A stretch of 64,000 bases of DNA. Origin: Caryophanales bacterium. GTDB taxonomy: Bacteria; Bacillota; Bacilli; Exiguobacteriales; Exiguobacteriaceae. A program made the position numbers and the translations under genes. Numbering within the stretch: the first letter of the stretch is position 1; each line of letters opens with the position of its first letter. The DNA lies in NCBI GenBank assembly GCA_902362975.1, contig CABIYO010000008.1, positions 1 to 64,000 of the forward strand, in the 5' to 3' direction. This document shows positions 49,368-60,223 of this stretch, one piece after another. The notes under the pieces are model-generated. The model was not told the origin of the DNA and did not search any database. It was given only the letters and a program-made list of their open reading frames with translations.

Positions 49368-50210
49368 TTATTCTTGTGTCCCGTTCGAATCCCCTTTTTT
49401 TCGTTTGCGCCAAATGAACGCAAGAATCAAGACAGTCACACTTGCCATGACAGAAGCGATCGCGATTGGACTCGAATCGGTCATAAACAATTGTCCAATC
49501 GAAACAGAATAAGCAAGTCCGAACGACGTGACGAGTTTTGCCCCAAACGCGATGCCCGCGAAACGCGGGAAGGGCAAACGGCTGAATCCGGCTGCAAGAC
49601 AGATGACCTCGTCCGGTAAAATCGGAATGGTCAATAAGACGAGCAAGACACCAAGACCGTATCGATCGACATATCGATCGTACGTCTTCAGTTTTTCTTC
49701 ATCGACCCAACGAATCATGCGCCCCCGACCAAATCGGGCCAGTCCATACATGACAAAGATTCCAAGTGTCGTCGCAACGCTTCCGACCAAAGCGGCACGA
49801 AACGGTCCGAGCGCGACACTCCCAATCGGCACGCTGACCGCTTCCGGGACGGGTAACGCAATAGGTTGTAAAAAGCTAAATGCCGCAAACACCCAGACCG
49901 CCTGTCGTTCATATTGTTCTAGTAAACGATCCAATCCGTATATGTCGTAAAGGATGAGTCCGAATGAAACATAATAGACGAGAACGAAAATCAAGAAGAG
50001 AGAGAACGTGATCTTCCACATCTGCTTTAGGATGACGCTCGAGCCGTCCCGAATCGCTCGAAGCAACCCGGCCGAGAGGGAGAGTAAAACAATACCTGTC
50101 CAGCCAAGTTGATACGGCAATAAAAGGGAAGGCAAGACGACGAACGGCAACAGACTGAGCGCGACAAGCCCTAATCCATATCCAAGATAAATCGAATATC
50201 GTTTTTTCAT
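49368..50210 (-). CDS. VTT-domain (TVP38/TMEM64-like) membrane protein
   Basis: A 280-residue protein with about seven hydrophobic segments. The central VTT/DedA-type region has PVPEAVSVPIGSVALG, the GLARFGRGRMIRW loop and PILPDEVICLAAGFSRLPF, the re-entrant motifs of the family. Relatives move phospholipids or contribute to membrane homeostasis; the specific role is unknown. It is monocistronic between pyrG and the acetyltransferase remnant. Confidence 0.82.
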   Translation of the reverse strand: MKKRYSIYLGYGLGLVALSLLPFVVLPSLLLPYQLGWTGIVLLSLSAGLLRAIRDGSSVILKQMWKITFSLFLIFVLVYYVSFGLILYDIYGLDRLLEQYERQAVWVFAAFSFLQPIALPVPEAVSVPIGSVALGPFRAALVGSVATTLGIFVMYGLARFGRGRMIRWVDEEKLKTYDRYVDRYGLGVLLVLLTIPILPDEVICLAAGFSRLPFPRFAGIAFGAKLVTSFGLAYSVSIGQLFMTDSSPIAIASVMASVTVLILAFIWRKRKKGDSNGTQE

Positions 50211-50355
50211 GTGCCCTCATCCTCTCCCCGTTCTACTTCTAGTGTACCCACAAAGTGATCGGGATGTATCCTGCCGAAGGCGCTTTCCCTCTCATGCTTT
50301 TGACTTAGAAAAACCACGATCCGCAATGGACCGTGGCTTTCAATCAATTATTCAC

Positions 50356-52094
<1,739 letters not shown>

Positions 52095-52135
52095 GATATT
52101 ATTTTTTCTTTTTTTCAAGTCGATGACCACGACTA

Positions 52136-52191
52136 AAAAGAAAAAGAGACACGCCTAGCCGGGCGCGATGCCCGGCTTTTTTTGCGGTCTC
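52136..52191 (-). terminator. Terminator of rpoE
   Basis: Nested hairpin: GCCGGGC / GCCCGGC inside GAGACCGC / GCG-GTCTC, followed by TTTTTC on the minus strand. Confidence 0.9.
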
Positions 52192-52671
52192 TTATAAAGC
52201 ATCCTCGTCTTCGATATCGAGGTCGCCGTCCAAGTCATCGTCCTTGAAATCGTCAAGGCCTTCTACTTTTTCTTCTTCGTCCTCATCATCAAATTCAGAT
52301 GAATCGTAATCTTCAACTTTTGCGAATACATCCAAGTCATCCTCGATATCGACGATGCCTTCGTCTGCTTCTTCGAACTCTTCTTCAAATTCGTCAAGTT
52401 CACCACGTTGACGTGCTTCGATGACGAGATCTTCATCCGACTTATCGAATGGGTACCAAACACGAAGCGCCCAACGGTTTGCTCCTAAGTTGACGAACAA
52501 CCCGTCGATGTTCAAATCGGTGTAAAGTTGTGCGATTTTTTCGAGTTCTTCCTCTTCACTCGCAAACGTATAGTTTTGCTTGATTTTTTCGCGAATCTCA
52601 TCAAAAGAAACAGGCTGTTCGCCAGTTTCTTGGAGAAGTTCATAAACGAAATCAATCAACGATTTATTCAT
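52192..52671 (-). CDS. rpoE: RNA polymerase delta subunit
   Basis: Gram-positive RNA polymerase accessory subunit that speeds enzyme recycling. The 159 residues have a folded N-terminal HARE-HTH domain (about 1-90, ending RWALRVWYPFD) and a highly acidic, disordered C-terminal tail. The start at ATG with AAAGGAG nine bases upstream is preferred over the GTG 8 codons earlier. It lies upstream of pyrG, as in Bacillus. Confidence 0.96.
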   Translation of the reverse strand: MNKSLIDFVYELLQETGEQPVSFDEIREKIKQNYTFASEEEELEKIAQLYTDLNIDGLFVNLGANRWALRVWYPFDKSDEDLVIEARQRGELDEFEEEFEEADEGIVDIEDDLDVFAKVEDYDSSEFDDEDEEEKVEGLDDFKDDDLDGDLDIEDEDAL

Positions 52672-52751
52672 TAAAGGACACTCCTTTTCCGTCACTAGTT
52701 AAACATCACTCTTCATTATAAACAAAAGCGATATGAAAAAGCTAGGAAAAA

Positions 52752-53169
52752 TTATGATTCATGTATTCCACTCGGACGAGCTCGGAACCAATACAGGCTG
52801 ATCAATCCAATATGGAACAAACTAGGCACGCGATGTCTCAAAAAAGCGATTGCGCACATCAAGTCTTCACGGAAACCGAGCAAACAGAAAAGATGAGTCG
52901 TCACTTGATGACATTGACACATACGAACGGAAATCAAATCGAACAGATGGAAGCGGAGTTCAAACAGTCGGCTACCTACGTCGATACTTCGCTCGATTGA
53001 AGCGGCTCGCGCAGGAGAACACGGAAAAGGGTTCGTCGTCGTCGCCACCGATGTACGCACACTTGCAGAGAACGAAAAACAACTGAGCAGTCAAATCAAT
53101 GCGCTCATTCATGAAAATGAGACGAACATCGCGGCCCTCCTCGAGCAAATGGGGCCGAAAAACAAATAA
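52752..53169 (+). pseudogene. Remnant of a methyl-accepting chemotaxis protein
   Basis: Codons near 53000-53169 read [27 protein letters not shown] followed by [23 protein letters not shown], the conserved hairpin tip of an MCP signalling domain. The upstream piece (from ATG 52761) is in another frame and ends at TGA near 53000 after [14 protein letters not shown]. About four residues of the tip (the ALNA part) also seem lost. No sensor domain or membrane segments remain. It is a decayed fragment between rpoE and fadF. Confidence 0.75.
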
Positions 53170-53195
53170 AGCACGGTCCGCGGACCATGCCTTGT
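53165..53195. terminator. Terminator of fadF (also after MCP remnant)
   Basis: GCACGGTCC / GGACCATGC stem with a 2-base centre. On the minus strand it is followed by TTTATTTGTTTTT, 5 bases after the fadF stop. Confidence 0.8.
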
Positions 53196-53200
53196 TTGTA

Positions 53201-55327
53201 TTATTGGACAACTGGTTCTGGAATCTCGATGATCTTCAGCGAGCGATCGAGCAATTCGACGACATCGAACGTGCCGACGGTCTCATCGACTTCCTTCGCT
53301 TTTGTTCCATCAGATAACATCGTCAAACAGTACGGACATGCCGAACCGATAACGGTCGGTTTCGTCTCAAGCAACTGTTCTGTCCGAGCCACGTTGACAC
53401 GTGTCCCGACTTTTTCTTCCTGCCACATGAGACCGCCACCGGCTCCACAACACATACCGTTTTCACGGTTACGTGTCGCTTCGACGAGTTCGACACCCGG
53501 TATACGTTCGAGGACGAATCGTGGTGCATCGTAAATGCCGTTATAACGACCAAGGTAACAAGAGTCGTGATAGACGACACGTTCGTTCACGTGAAGGTCT
53601 GGCTGAATCCGACCTGTGTCAAGTAACTCCGCGAGCAACTCCGTATGATGATACACCTTCACATCAGTCAAACCGAAGTCCGGATACTCATTTTTGAACG
53701 TATTGTACGCGTGCGGGTCGACCGTGACGATTTTCGTCACCCCATACTTCTCGAACAACTTAATGTTCGCTTCGGCGAGTTCTTGGAAGAGCAACTCGTT
53801 TCCGATTCGACGTGGAGTATCCCCTGAGTTCTTCTCTTCATTTCCGAGAATGGCGAATGAGACGCCCGCCTTGTTCAAGACGCTCGCAAAGCTCTGTGCG
53901 ACTTTTTGGCTACGGCTATCGTAAGAGCCCATCGCGCCGACCCAGAAGAGATACTCGAACTCTTCTCCTGATTTTTTCTTCTCTTTCGCCGTCGGGATGA
54001 CGAGGTCTGTATCCTTGCGCCAGTTCTCGCGTTCTTTCCGGTTCATTCCCCACGGGTTTCCTTGACGCTCGATATTTGCGACTGTGCGTTGCGCCTCAGG
54101 GTCCATCTTCCCTTCCATCATGACGAGGTAACGACGAAGGTCAATGATTTTATCGACGTGTTCGTTCATGACCGGACACTGGTCTTCACAGTTACGGCAA
54201 GTCGTACACGCCCAAATTTCTTCTTCTGTGATGACGTTACCGATCAATTCGTCTGCAACGAGCATATGGCCGTCTTGCGCCGCTGCTGCGATTTCAGCAC
54301 CTTGTGTGTTTTGGAACATGAGGGCCGGTGCCCATGGTGATTTTCTCGTGACCGCCGCGCCTTTCATATTCATATGGTCACGAAGTTTGACGATCAAGTC
54401 CATCGGCGACAACATCTTCCCAGTCCCTGTTGCCGGACAAACATTCGTACAACGCCCGCACTCGACACAGGCGTATAGGTCGACGAGCTGCTTCTGGTTG
54501 AAGTCTTCAATCTTGTTGACCCCGAAGACGATCTCTTCATCCGACTCTTCCGCTTCTTCCATCGCTGAAAAATCAACAGGTGCCAAGCGACCGACTTTGT
54601 GCGTGCGCCCGAGCCAGACGTTGAGCGTACCGGCGATCAAGTGCGCGTGCTTACCTTGCGGGATGTAGACCATGAAGCTGAGTAAGAATAAGAGGTGCAT
54701 CCACCAAAAGACGACGAATAAGGCGAAAGCGACCGGACCTGGTACCCAAGCAAACGCTGAACCGATGAGTGTCGCAACCGGTTCGCCCCACATTGGAAGC
54801 TCTTCCTTATAGACGAGGTAAAACCCGTTCCCGAACAAGACGGAAACCATCAACCCGCCGATGAAGATAAGGGCGAGACCTGCTAAAAAGTTTCGTTTCA
54901 AGCGCACGAGCTTCTCGACGTAACGACGGTAGAATCCCCAAACGACCGCAACGAGAATCATGAGCATGACGATTTCTTGCATGAACGTAAAGATTGGATA
55001 AAGCGGACCGAGCGGAATATGCGGGAAACGTGTTCCGACCGCTAGTCCTTTCCAAATAAAATCAATCGCCCCGAATTGGACGAGGATGAAGCCATAAAAC
55101 ATCATGACGTGAATGGCGCCACTCTTCTTATCTTTCAACAATTTCTTTTGACCGAACACGTTGATCATGACCTGTTCGAGTCGTTCTTTGTTCGTTTGGC
55201 TCCATTCTGCCTTCTTCCCGAGCTTGATGAACGTATAACGCTGATGAACTAGCGTAGCAAATAAATATACACCATAGCTGAGGACGAGCAAGAATAGAAT
55301 CCAGTTGACGATTAAAAATGTAGACAT
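53201..55327 (-). CDS. fadF: Membrane-bound iron-sulfur oxidoreductase (FadF/YwjF-like)
   Basis: A 708-residue protein linking fatty-acid beta-oxidation electrons to the membrane quinone pool (role known for the FadF family). It has five to six N-terminal membrane helices (about 1-240), two [4Fe-4S] motifs (CVECGRCTNVCP and CTTCRNCEDQCP) and two C-terminal CCG domains with SCYLGRYNG, CCGAGGG and CPYC. Start at MSTFLIVNW with AAGGGGGAG 8 bases upstream. A FadR-type operator overlaps its -35. In Bacillus it is near acdA and rpoE; no acyl-CoA dehydrogenase is next to it here. Confidence 0.9.
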   Translation of the reverse strand: MSTFLIVNWILFLLVLSYGVYLFATLVHQRYTFIKLGKKAEWSQTNKERLEQVMINVFGQKKLLKDKKSGAIHVMMFYGFILVQFGAIDFIWKGLAVGTRFPHIPLGPLYPIFTFMQEIVMLMILVAVVWGFYRRYVEKLVRLKRNFLAGLALIFIGGLMVSVLFGNGFYLVYKEELPMWGEPVATLIGSAFAWVPGPVAFALFVVFWWMHLLFLLSFMVYIPQGKHAHLIAGTLNVWLGRTHKVGRLAPVDFSAMEEAEESDEEIVFGVNKIEDFNQKQLVDLYACVECGRCTNVCPATGTGKMLSPMDLIVKLRDHMNMKGAAVTRKSPWAPALMFQNTQGAEIAAAAQDGHMLVADELIGNVITEEEIWACTTCRNCEDQCPVMNEHVDKIIDLRRYLVMMEGKMDPEAQRTVANIERQGNPWGMNRKERENWRKDTDLVIPTAKEKKKSGEEFEYLFWVGAMGSYDSRSQKVAQSFASVLNKAGVSFAILGNEEKNSGDTPRRIGNELLFQELAEANIKLFEKYGVTKIVTVDPHAYNTFKNEYPDFGLTDVKVYHHTELLAELLDTGRIQPDLHVNERVVYHDSCYLGRYNGIYDAPRFVLERIPGVELVEATRNRENGMCCGAGGGLMWQEEKVGTRVNVARTEQLLETKPTVIGSACPYCLTMLSDGTKAKEVDETVGTFDVVELLDRSLKIIEIPEPVVQ

Positions 55328-55370
55328 CCCCAAAACTCCCCCTTTTGAAAACGGATTCAATCTTGAATTC

Positions 55371-55402
55371 AGTATATCAAATGATGAATGAACAGTCATT
55401 CA
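55371..55402 (-). promoter_or_regulatory. fadF: fadF promoter with FadR-type operator
   Basis: ATGACT (55399-55394), 17 bases and an extended -10 TGATATACT (TATACT 55376-55371). TGAATGAACAGTCATTCA (55385-55402) has perfect 7-base arms with a 4-base centre, matching the Bacillus FadR operator TGAATGA-MTAN-TCATTCA. Repression relieved by long-chain acyl-CoA is predicted. Confidence 0.85.
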
Positions 55403-55419
55403 TTTTTATAAAGTTCGCG

Positions 55420-56136
55420 TCAGAAGTTTAGAAGATGTTTCAAGATGAGCAATAATCCTCCATAACTGCACACGGCCAATACGAATGTGCGGAAGTGCAG
55501 ATTTCGATCCGACGGGAGTTCAAACTTCACGATATTGAGAATCATCGCTCCGGCCACGAAGGCAAAACAGAGCGCTTCGACGTGCGCCGCCAAGTCAATC
55601 CAGCGTGAAAAGAACCCACCAAGTAAAATCCCACCACTCAACAAATAGCGTCCTTGTCGCATGTAACGTTCACCATAATGACGATTTAAGTCATGCCCGA
55701 GCGCTAAAAAGTGGACACCGAGCGCTGTCGCATAGAAACTTCTCGCAGCGAACGTCATCGAGTCGGCTGTCACCACGTACGCCGAGAAGGTCATATAGGT
55801 CGTGAGGAGTGTCACCTGTAACCAATACGAAACGACCCGGTCGACCGCCTCATCTTGAAAGTGAGGGGTACGAACGAACAGCATGGTGCCGTAAAACAAC
55901 GTGAAACCGATGAGACTGACGATGTAGATTTCTGAAGGTAACGCCAAATTCAACCAATCGACACGAAGCGTGTCCTGGCGTTTGTTCAGGGACGGCAAAA
56001 GATACATGAAGAAGTACGTGATGGCGATCCCGCTCGAGAATGAGAACCATTTCTTTGAAGGAACGGTATCTTCCCGGAACAAATAGATGCCGAAGAAGTT
56101 AATCAGCACCAAATAGATGATGATCCAGTTCGTCAT
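55420..56136 (-). CDS. Multi-pass membrane protein of unknown function
   Basis: A 238-residue protein with about eight hydrophobic helices and short loops. A cytoplasmic-looking basic stretch, LGHDLNRHYGERYMRQGRYLL, lies mid-protein. No family recognised. Its ATG follows AAGGGGGAGG and overlaps the end of the upstream acetyltransferase gene by 38 bases, so the two are probably co-transcribed. Confidence 0.7.
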   Translation of the reverse strand: MTNWIIIYLVLINFFGIYLFREDTVPSKKWFSFSSGIAITYFFMYLLPSLNKRQDTLRVDWLNLALPSEIYIVSLIGFTLFYGTMLFVRTPHFQDEAVDRVVSYWLQVTLLTTYMTFSAYVVTADSMTFAARSFYATALGVHFLALGHDLNRHYGERYMRQGRYLLSGGILLGGFFSRWIDLAAHVEALCFAFVAGAMILNIVKFELPSDRNLHFRTFVLAVCSYGGLLLILKHLLNF

Positions 56137-56662
56137 CTCGTCCTCCCCCTTTCAAGTCAATCCAAAACCGCTCGACGATTGTCCCATCCTCTTCCGTATA
56201 CGGTGTGTCCGCGACGCCCCCATTGTTTAAAATGACTTGACGAGAAGCGACGTTTGTCCGATTACACGTGATGAGTGCCCGCTCGATTCCAAACTCTTTC
56301 ACTTTCTCAAGCGCAAGTTGTAGTTGGATTGTAGCGAGTCCGCGCCCGCGCGCACTCGGTTTCACCCCGTACCCGACATGCCCACCAATCTTCAAAAGTG
56401 ATTCATTCAACTCATGACGAATGTTCACCGCCCCGAGAAGCTCTTCTCCATCTGTGAGCCAATACGTCGTGCTCGGGACCCAACCTTCCTCTATGTTCTC
56501 ACGTAACTCTTTCTGACGTAACGTGTTGACGTACACCTCGAAGTCTGTCGTTTCACGGTCCACTGAAGTCGGGACGATTCGCTCATCATGTTCGTACCAT
56601 TCTTGTAAAAATGCTAGAATCTGTTCTTTTTGTTCGACAGATGTTTTGATTAGTCTTAACAT
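56099..56662 (-). CDS. GNAT family N-acetyltransferase
   Basis: A 187-residue acetyl-CoA-dependent transferase. The acetyl-CoA loop is in VGYGVKPSARGRGLATIQLQ and motif B includes ITCNRTNVASRQVILNNGG. Start at MLRLIKTSVEQ with AAAGGGGG seven bases upstream. The last residues (GGGRDDELDHHLFGAD) run past the usual family end into the next gene. The substrate is unknown. Confidence 0.85.
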   Translation of the reverse strand: MLRLIKTSVEQKEQILAFLQEWYEHDERIVPTSVDRETTDFEVYVNTLRQKELRENIEEGWVPSTTYWLTDGEELLGAVNIRHELNESLLKIGGHVGYGVKPSARGRGLATIQLQLALEKVKEFGIERALITCNRTNVASRQVILNNGGVADTPYTEEDGTIVERFWIDLKGGGRDDELDHHLFGAD

Positions 56663-56792
56663 CCCAATTCCCCCTTTATTCCTTTCCATTCGTGTTCTCT
56701 AAATTGATTTCCTTGTTCTTTCATCTTGTTAGGGAACACACACTCGAAATAAAATGGACGTTCTCGTCAAGGTTTGTCCCCTTTCAAGCATG

Positions 56793-56824
56793 AAAACAAG
56801 TGCCATCCTGTTCAGATGACACTT
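56793..56824 (-). terminator. Terminator of the DUF1934 unit
   Basis: AAGTGTCATC / GATGGCACTT (one mismatch) with a 7-base loop, then GTTTTC on the minus strand, 10 bases after the stop at 56834. Confidence 0.8.
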
Positions 56825-56833
56825 TCGGTATGC

Positions 56834-57262
56834 TTATTCTTCAAGTCCGAGCCGTTGTGGCATATGTGGCGCGAGTTGTCTCGCTTCCTCCAACCGACTT
56901 GCTTCGACGAGCGTATGGAAATGTAAGAACTGTTCGTGCGATGCATCGCTGATGGCTGCCAAATAATCGACGTACCGATCGTAGACCGCTTTGTCCTCTG
57001 GACGTGCCTCGATGAGTGCGATATACAGGCGAACGCTGTCCTCTCCGTAAAGGAGGGGGAACTCATCGTTCAATTGAAGCAATTTATCAATCGAATTGAC
57101 ATCGACCCCGTTCTCTTGGTCGTAATGCATGATGACTTGTTCAGCATGGTCCTCGAGGCGACCGCGCCACTCTTCGTACTCTTCTTCGTTCGTTTCGAGC
57201 ATCTCGAACCAGTCTTCGTTCAACATCTCTTCAATCTTGTTTACGCGTTCTGTAAAGTTCAT
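56834..57262 (-). CDS. Small acidic hypothetical protein
   Basis: A 142-residue, Glu-rich, probably all-helical cytoplasmic protein without signal or membrane segment. I recognise no domain; the helical spacing in the second half is vaguely TPR-like. It abuts the DUF1934 gene (start and stop touch at 57262) and shares its terminator, so it is probably co-expressed. Confidence 0.65.
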   Translation of the reverse strand: MNFTERVNKIEEMLNEDWFEMLETNEEEYEEWRGRLEDHAEQVIMHYDQENGVDVNSIDKLLQLNDEFPLLYGEDSVRLYIALIEARPEDKAVYDRYVDYLAAISDASHEQFLHFHTLVEASRLEEARQLAPHMPQRLGLEE

Positions 57263-57678
57263 CAGTCTTCTCCTCCTTCAAATGTCCACGTGACATGTAC
57301 TTCATATATGCCAACATCTTCATCATTCATGGACAACTCATATACGAACGTACATGATTCTTCCGAGACATCGAGGCGCGATGTCGTCGTCGCCATCGTC
57401 ATCGACATATAGGCATTCTTGTATAAGCTTTGCGTGAAGCGACCTTCAATGAAGGAATGGTTCATCTCGATCGGTCCTTTGCAGATGAGCGCCAATCGTT
57501 CCGGCGTGTACTTGATTGTCGTTGGGACCGCCCCGTCCTCTTGTTGTTGGTCAAACATTAAAATAAAGCCGGTCTTCAATGGATAGTATAAGCCGTCTGC
57601 CGAGAGCTCGATTGACTCTGGCATGTCACTCATCCGTGTTGTTTGCTGGACACGCACGCGAAGTGGTTCAATCGCCAT
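57262..57678 (-). CDS. DUF1934 family beta-barrel protein (YwiB-like)
   Basis: A 138-residue protein of the YwiB/DUF1934 family, a calycin-like beta barrel of unknown ligand. It shows YYPLKTGFILMFDQ, IKYTPERLALICKGPIEM and the C-terminal VTWTF. The ATG six bases after AAAGGGGG is preferred to earlier in-frame ATGs. In Bacillus ywiB is adjacent to argS; argS is not seen here. Confidence 0.8.
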   Translation of the reverse strand: MAIEPLRVRVQQTTRMSDMPESIELSADGLYYPLKTGFILMFDQQQEDGAVPTTIKYTPERLALICKGPIEMNHSFIEGRFTQSLYKNAYMSMTMATTTSRLDVSEESCTFVYELSMNDEDVGIYEVHVTWTFEGGED

Positions 57679-57729
57679 GCTCATCCCCCTTTCCGTCAAC
57701 TCATCGTACCATATGTGGTAGGAGTCGTT

Positions 57730-57998
57730 CTATCGACGGCGCTTCGTTTTCACGTAGACGAGATGGTCTACCCACTCATCTTTCTCATAAATAAATCCCT
57801 CTCTCGTGCACTCATACGACATGCCGACACGCTCCGCGAGACGAATGGATGCTTTAGAGATTGATATGTGCCTCGCTTCGTTGAAAATTTAAGTCGTCAA
57901 AGGTGATGCGCATCGCTAAATCCATCGCCACTGTGCCATATCCATTTTGCCCATGTTGGTTATGGATGGTATACCCGACCCGACCCCAATGAAATCCA
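57730..57998 (-). pseudogene. C-terminal remnant of a GNAT acetyltransferase
   Basis: Minus-strand codons read FHWGRVGYTIHNQHGQNGYG with TVAMDLAMRITFDDLNFQRSEAHINL, then a stop. Shifting by a few bases restores ASIRLAERVGMSYECTREGF through VYVKTKRRR to TAG at 57730. About five bases are missing at the break (family sequence INLDNKAS). The N-terminal half of the enzyme is absent and is replaced by the peptidase E remnant. Confidence 0.7.
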
Positions 57999-58034
57999 TC
58001 TCGCGCCAAGGTAGAAAAATCCCCCCTTGAAAAA

Positions 58035-58187
58035 GTTCCATGTATGCTACGTTCCCACGTTCAACGTATAGAGGGCTGTCGGAATACAAAGTGCATGGCA
58101 CTCTTCAATCGGCTTGTCTAATCATTCTTGAAGTGCCCGCTTAATACTTTCGTTTTTGATTCCTGCTGACGTTAATAACAGTTTCAT
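58035..58187 (-). pseudogene. N-terminal remnant of peptidase E (S51-like)
   Basis: From an ATG 8 bases after GGAGG, codons give MKLLLTSAGIKNESIKRALQ, Glu, TGA, then LDKPIEECHALCIPTALYTL before family similarity ends. This is the start of the S51 dipeptidase/PepE-like fold. The TGA stands where family members usually have Trp or another hydrophobic residue. The remainder, including the catalytic Ser region, is missing. Confidence 0.65.
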
Positions 58188-58306
58188 TTACGTTTCCTCC
58201 TTCTTCATCTCCCTATAAGGAGTTCGCATGAGTCGCCGTTATCCCCTATTTCCAACACAAAAGGTCGTAGACGAATTTTCGTCCACGACCTTGGAGTTCT
58301 GAAACC

Positions 58307-60052
58307 TTAGCTGATTTTATACACGCGACCTTCGAACGGCTTCAAGTGAAGAAGCGTCGATTCTGCATCGCCCTCGACCGGCATGTTGCTCAAGACGACA
58401 TCTTTCGCACGAAGTGTCTGATCCATATCGAACATCGTCTCTTCCGCCGTCAAGTTCGTGACGACAAGGTATTGCGTGTCACCGAGCGTACGCGTATACG
58501 CATAGACTTCCGGATGATCCGGTAAGACGACATCATACGCCCCGTATACAAACGTCTCATCGTCTTTACGAAGTTGAATCATCTTTTTATAGAAGTTAAA
58601 GATTGAGTCCTCATCTTCAAGCTGTGATTCGACGTTGATATCCGTATAGTTCGGGTTGATGCCGATCCATGGCTTCTCTGCGAACGTGAATCCGGCGTTC
58701 GGAGCATCACTCCACTGCATCGGTGTACGCGTATTGTCTCGTGACGAGTTCCACGCGATACGCATCATCTCGTCATGACTCTTCCCTTGCTCGACACCGA
58801 TATAGTAGCGGTTGCGTGTCGCGATGTCATCATATTGATCAATCGAATCGAATTTGACGTTCGTCATCCCAATCTCTTGACCTTGATAGATGAACGGCGT
58901 CCCTTGCATGAGGAAGTACATCATCGCAATCGACTTGGCGCTCTCTTTCCAGTAACGCTCGTCGTCTCCCCATTTCGAGACCGTACGTGTCTGGTCATGG
59001 TTTTCGACGTAAAGTGCGTTCCATCCGTCGGCTTCAAGTCCTTTTTGCCATTTCGTCAACACGTTCTTCAAGTGGACGACATCGAGTTTCGAATCGGCAT
59101 CTTCACTCCATAGGTCCATGTGTTCGAATTGGAAGACCATGTTCATCTTCCCTTCTTTTTCACCGACCCATAGATGGGCATCGTCAGGTGATACCCCGTT
59201 CGCCTCACCGACCGTCATGATGTCATGTTTATTGAACGTCTCGTCACGAAGCTCTTCTAAATAGTCGTGAATCCCGTCCACGTTCATGTGCATCTCGAAC
59301 GACGGTACAAAATCGAGGTCGTTCGGGTTTGGCAAGTCGGCGAACGTCGGATTTTTGCGAATATGGCTGATTGCATCGACACGGAACCCGTCGATTCCTT
59401 TTTCGAGCCACCAGTTGATCATGTCATATACGGCTGTACGCATCTCAGGATTTTCCCAGTTGAGGTCTGGCTGTTTTTTCGAGAAGACGTGCAAGTAGTA
59501 TTGCTCCGTCGCTTCATCGAACTCCCAAGCCGAGCCGCCAAAAATCGATTCCCAGTTATTCGGCTTCGATCCGTCCGGTTTTCCGTCGCGCCAGATATAC
59601 CAGTCGCGCTTCGGATTGTCTTTTGAGCTCTTCGATTCAATGAACCAAGGATGTTCATCCGACGTGTGGTTGACGACGAGGTCGAGCAATAGCTTCATAC
59701 CGCGCTGATGCACCTCGTCCAATAAACGGTCGAAGTCTTCCATCGTACCGAATTCGTCCATGATATCTTGATAGTCACTAATGTCATAACCGTTATCATC
59801 GTTTGGCGATTTATACATCGGGCAAATCCAGATAACATCAATACCGAGGTCTTTCAAATAGTCTAGTTTATCAATGATTCCTTGAATGTCTCCAATTCCG
59901 TCCCCGTTCGCGTCATAAAAGCTACGCGGATAAATCTGATAGGCGACGGCTTCTTTCCACCATTTGCGTTTAAGCGTTTGTGTTTGTTGTTCTCGTTGTA
60001 AACGTTGCATGTGATCTAGATACTCCTTATCCCAAAACTCACTGCTCATCAT
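58307..60052 (-). CDS. malL: GH13 alpha-glucosidase / oligo-1,6-glucosidase
   Basis: A cytoplasmic glucosidase of up to 581 residues that hydrolyses terminal alpha-glucosidic links of isomaltose- or maltose-type oligosaccharides. GH13 regions: DLVVNHTS, GFRVDAISH with the nucleophile Asp, VGEANGV with the acid Glu, and ENHDQTR. QPDLNWENP matches the QPDLN motif linked to alpha-1,6 activity. About 30 residues precede the usual start KWWKEAVAYQIYPRSFYD. The ATG at 60010 with AAGGAG 12 bases upstream is an alternative start. A promoter with a CcpA/LacI-type operator precedes it. Confidence 0.92.
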   Translation of the reverse strand: MMSSEFWDKEYLDHMQRLQREQQTQTLKRKWWKEAVAYQIYPRSFYDANGDGIGDIQGIIDKLDYLKDLGIDVIWICPMYKSPNDDNGYDISDYQDIMDEFGTMEDFDRLLDEVHQRGMKLLLDLVVNHTSDEHPWFIESKSSKDNPKRDWYIWRDGKPDGSKPNNWESIFGGSAWEFDEATEQYYLHVFSKKQPDLNWENPEMRTAVYDMINWWLEKGIDGFRVDAISHIRKNPTFADLPNPNDLDFVPSFEMHMNVDGIHDYLEELRDETFNKHDIMTVGEANGVSPDDAHLWVGEKEGKMNMVFQFEHMDLWSEDADSKLDVVHLKNVLTKWQKGLEADGWNALYVENHDQTRTVSKWGDDERYWKESAKSIAMMYFLMQGTPFIYQGQEIGMTNVKFDSIDQYDDIATRNRYYIGVEQGKSHDEMMRIAWNSSRDNTRTPMQWSDAPNAGFTFAEKPWIGINPNYTDINVESQLEDEDSIFNFYKKMIQLRKDDETFVYGAYDVVLPDHPEVYAYTRTLGDTQYLVVTNLTAEETMFDMDQTLRAKDVVLSNMPVEGDAESTLLHLKPFEGRVYKIS

Positions 60053-60092
60053 TTATACTTATCTTATTCGTGCTGTGAACTTTATATCGTTA

Positions 60093-60151
60093 GCGCAATC
60101 GTTTGCACGATGCGATAAATTTATCTTACCAAAAAACATTCGATGATACAA
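60093..60151 (-). promoter_or_regulatory. Glucosidase promoter with cre/LacI-type operator
   Basis: Minus strand TTGTAT (60151-60146), 17 bases, TAAGAT (60128-60123). TGCAAACGATTGCG (60106-60093) lies just downstream of the expected start. Its core GCAAACGATTGC is a quasi-palindrome of LacI/CcpA type. Sugar-responsive repression is predicted. Confidence 0.78.
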
Positions 60152-60223
60152 AGATGTTTCATCAGCATACTCAACGTGTACCCTACACGATTTTGAAAAG
60201 GAATGAAAGCGAGGTGCTTCATC

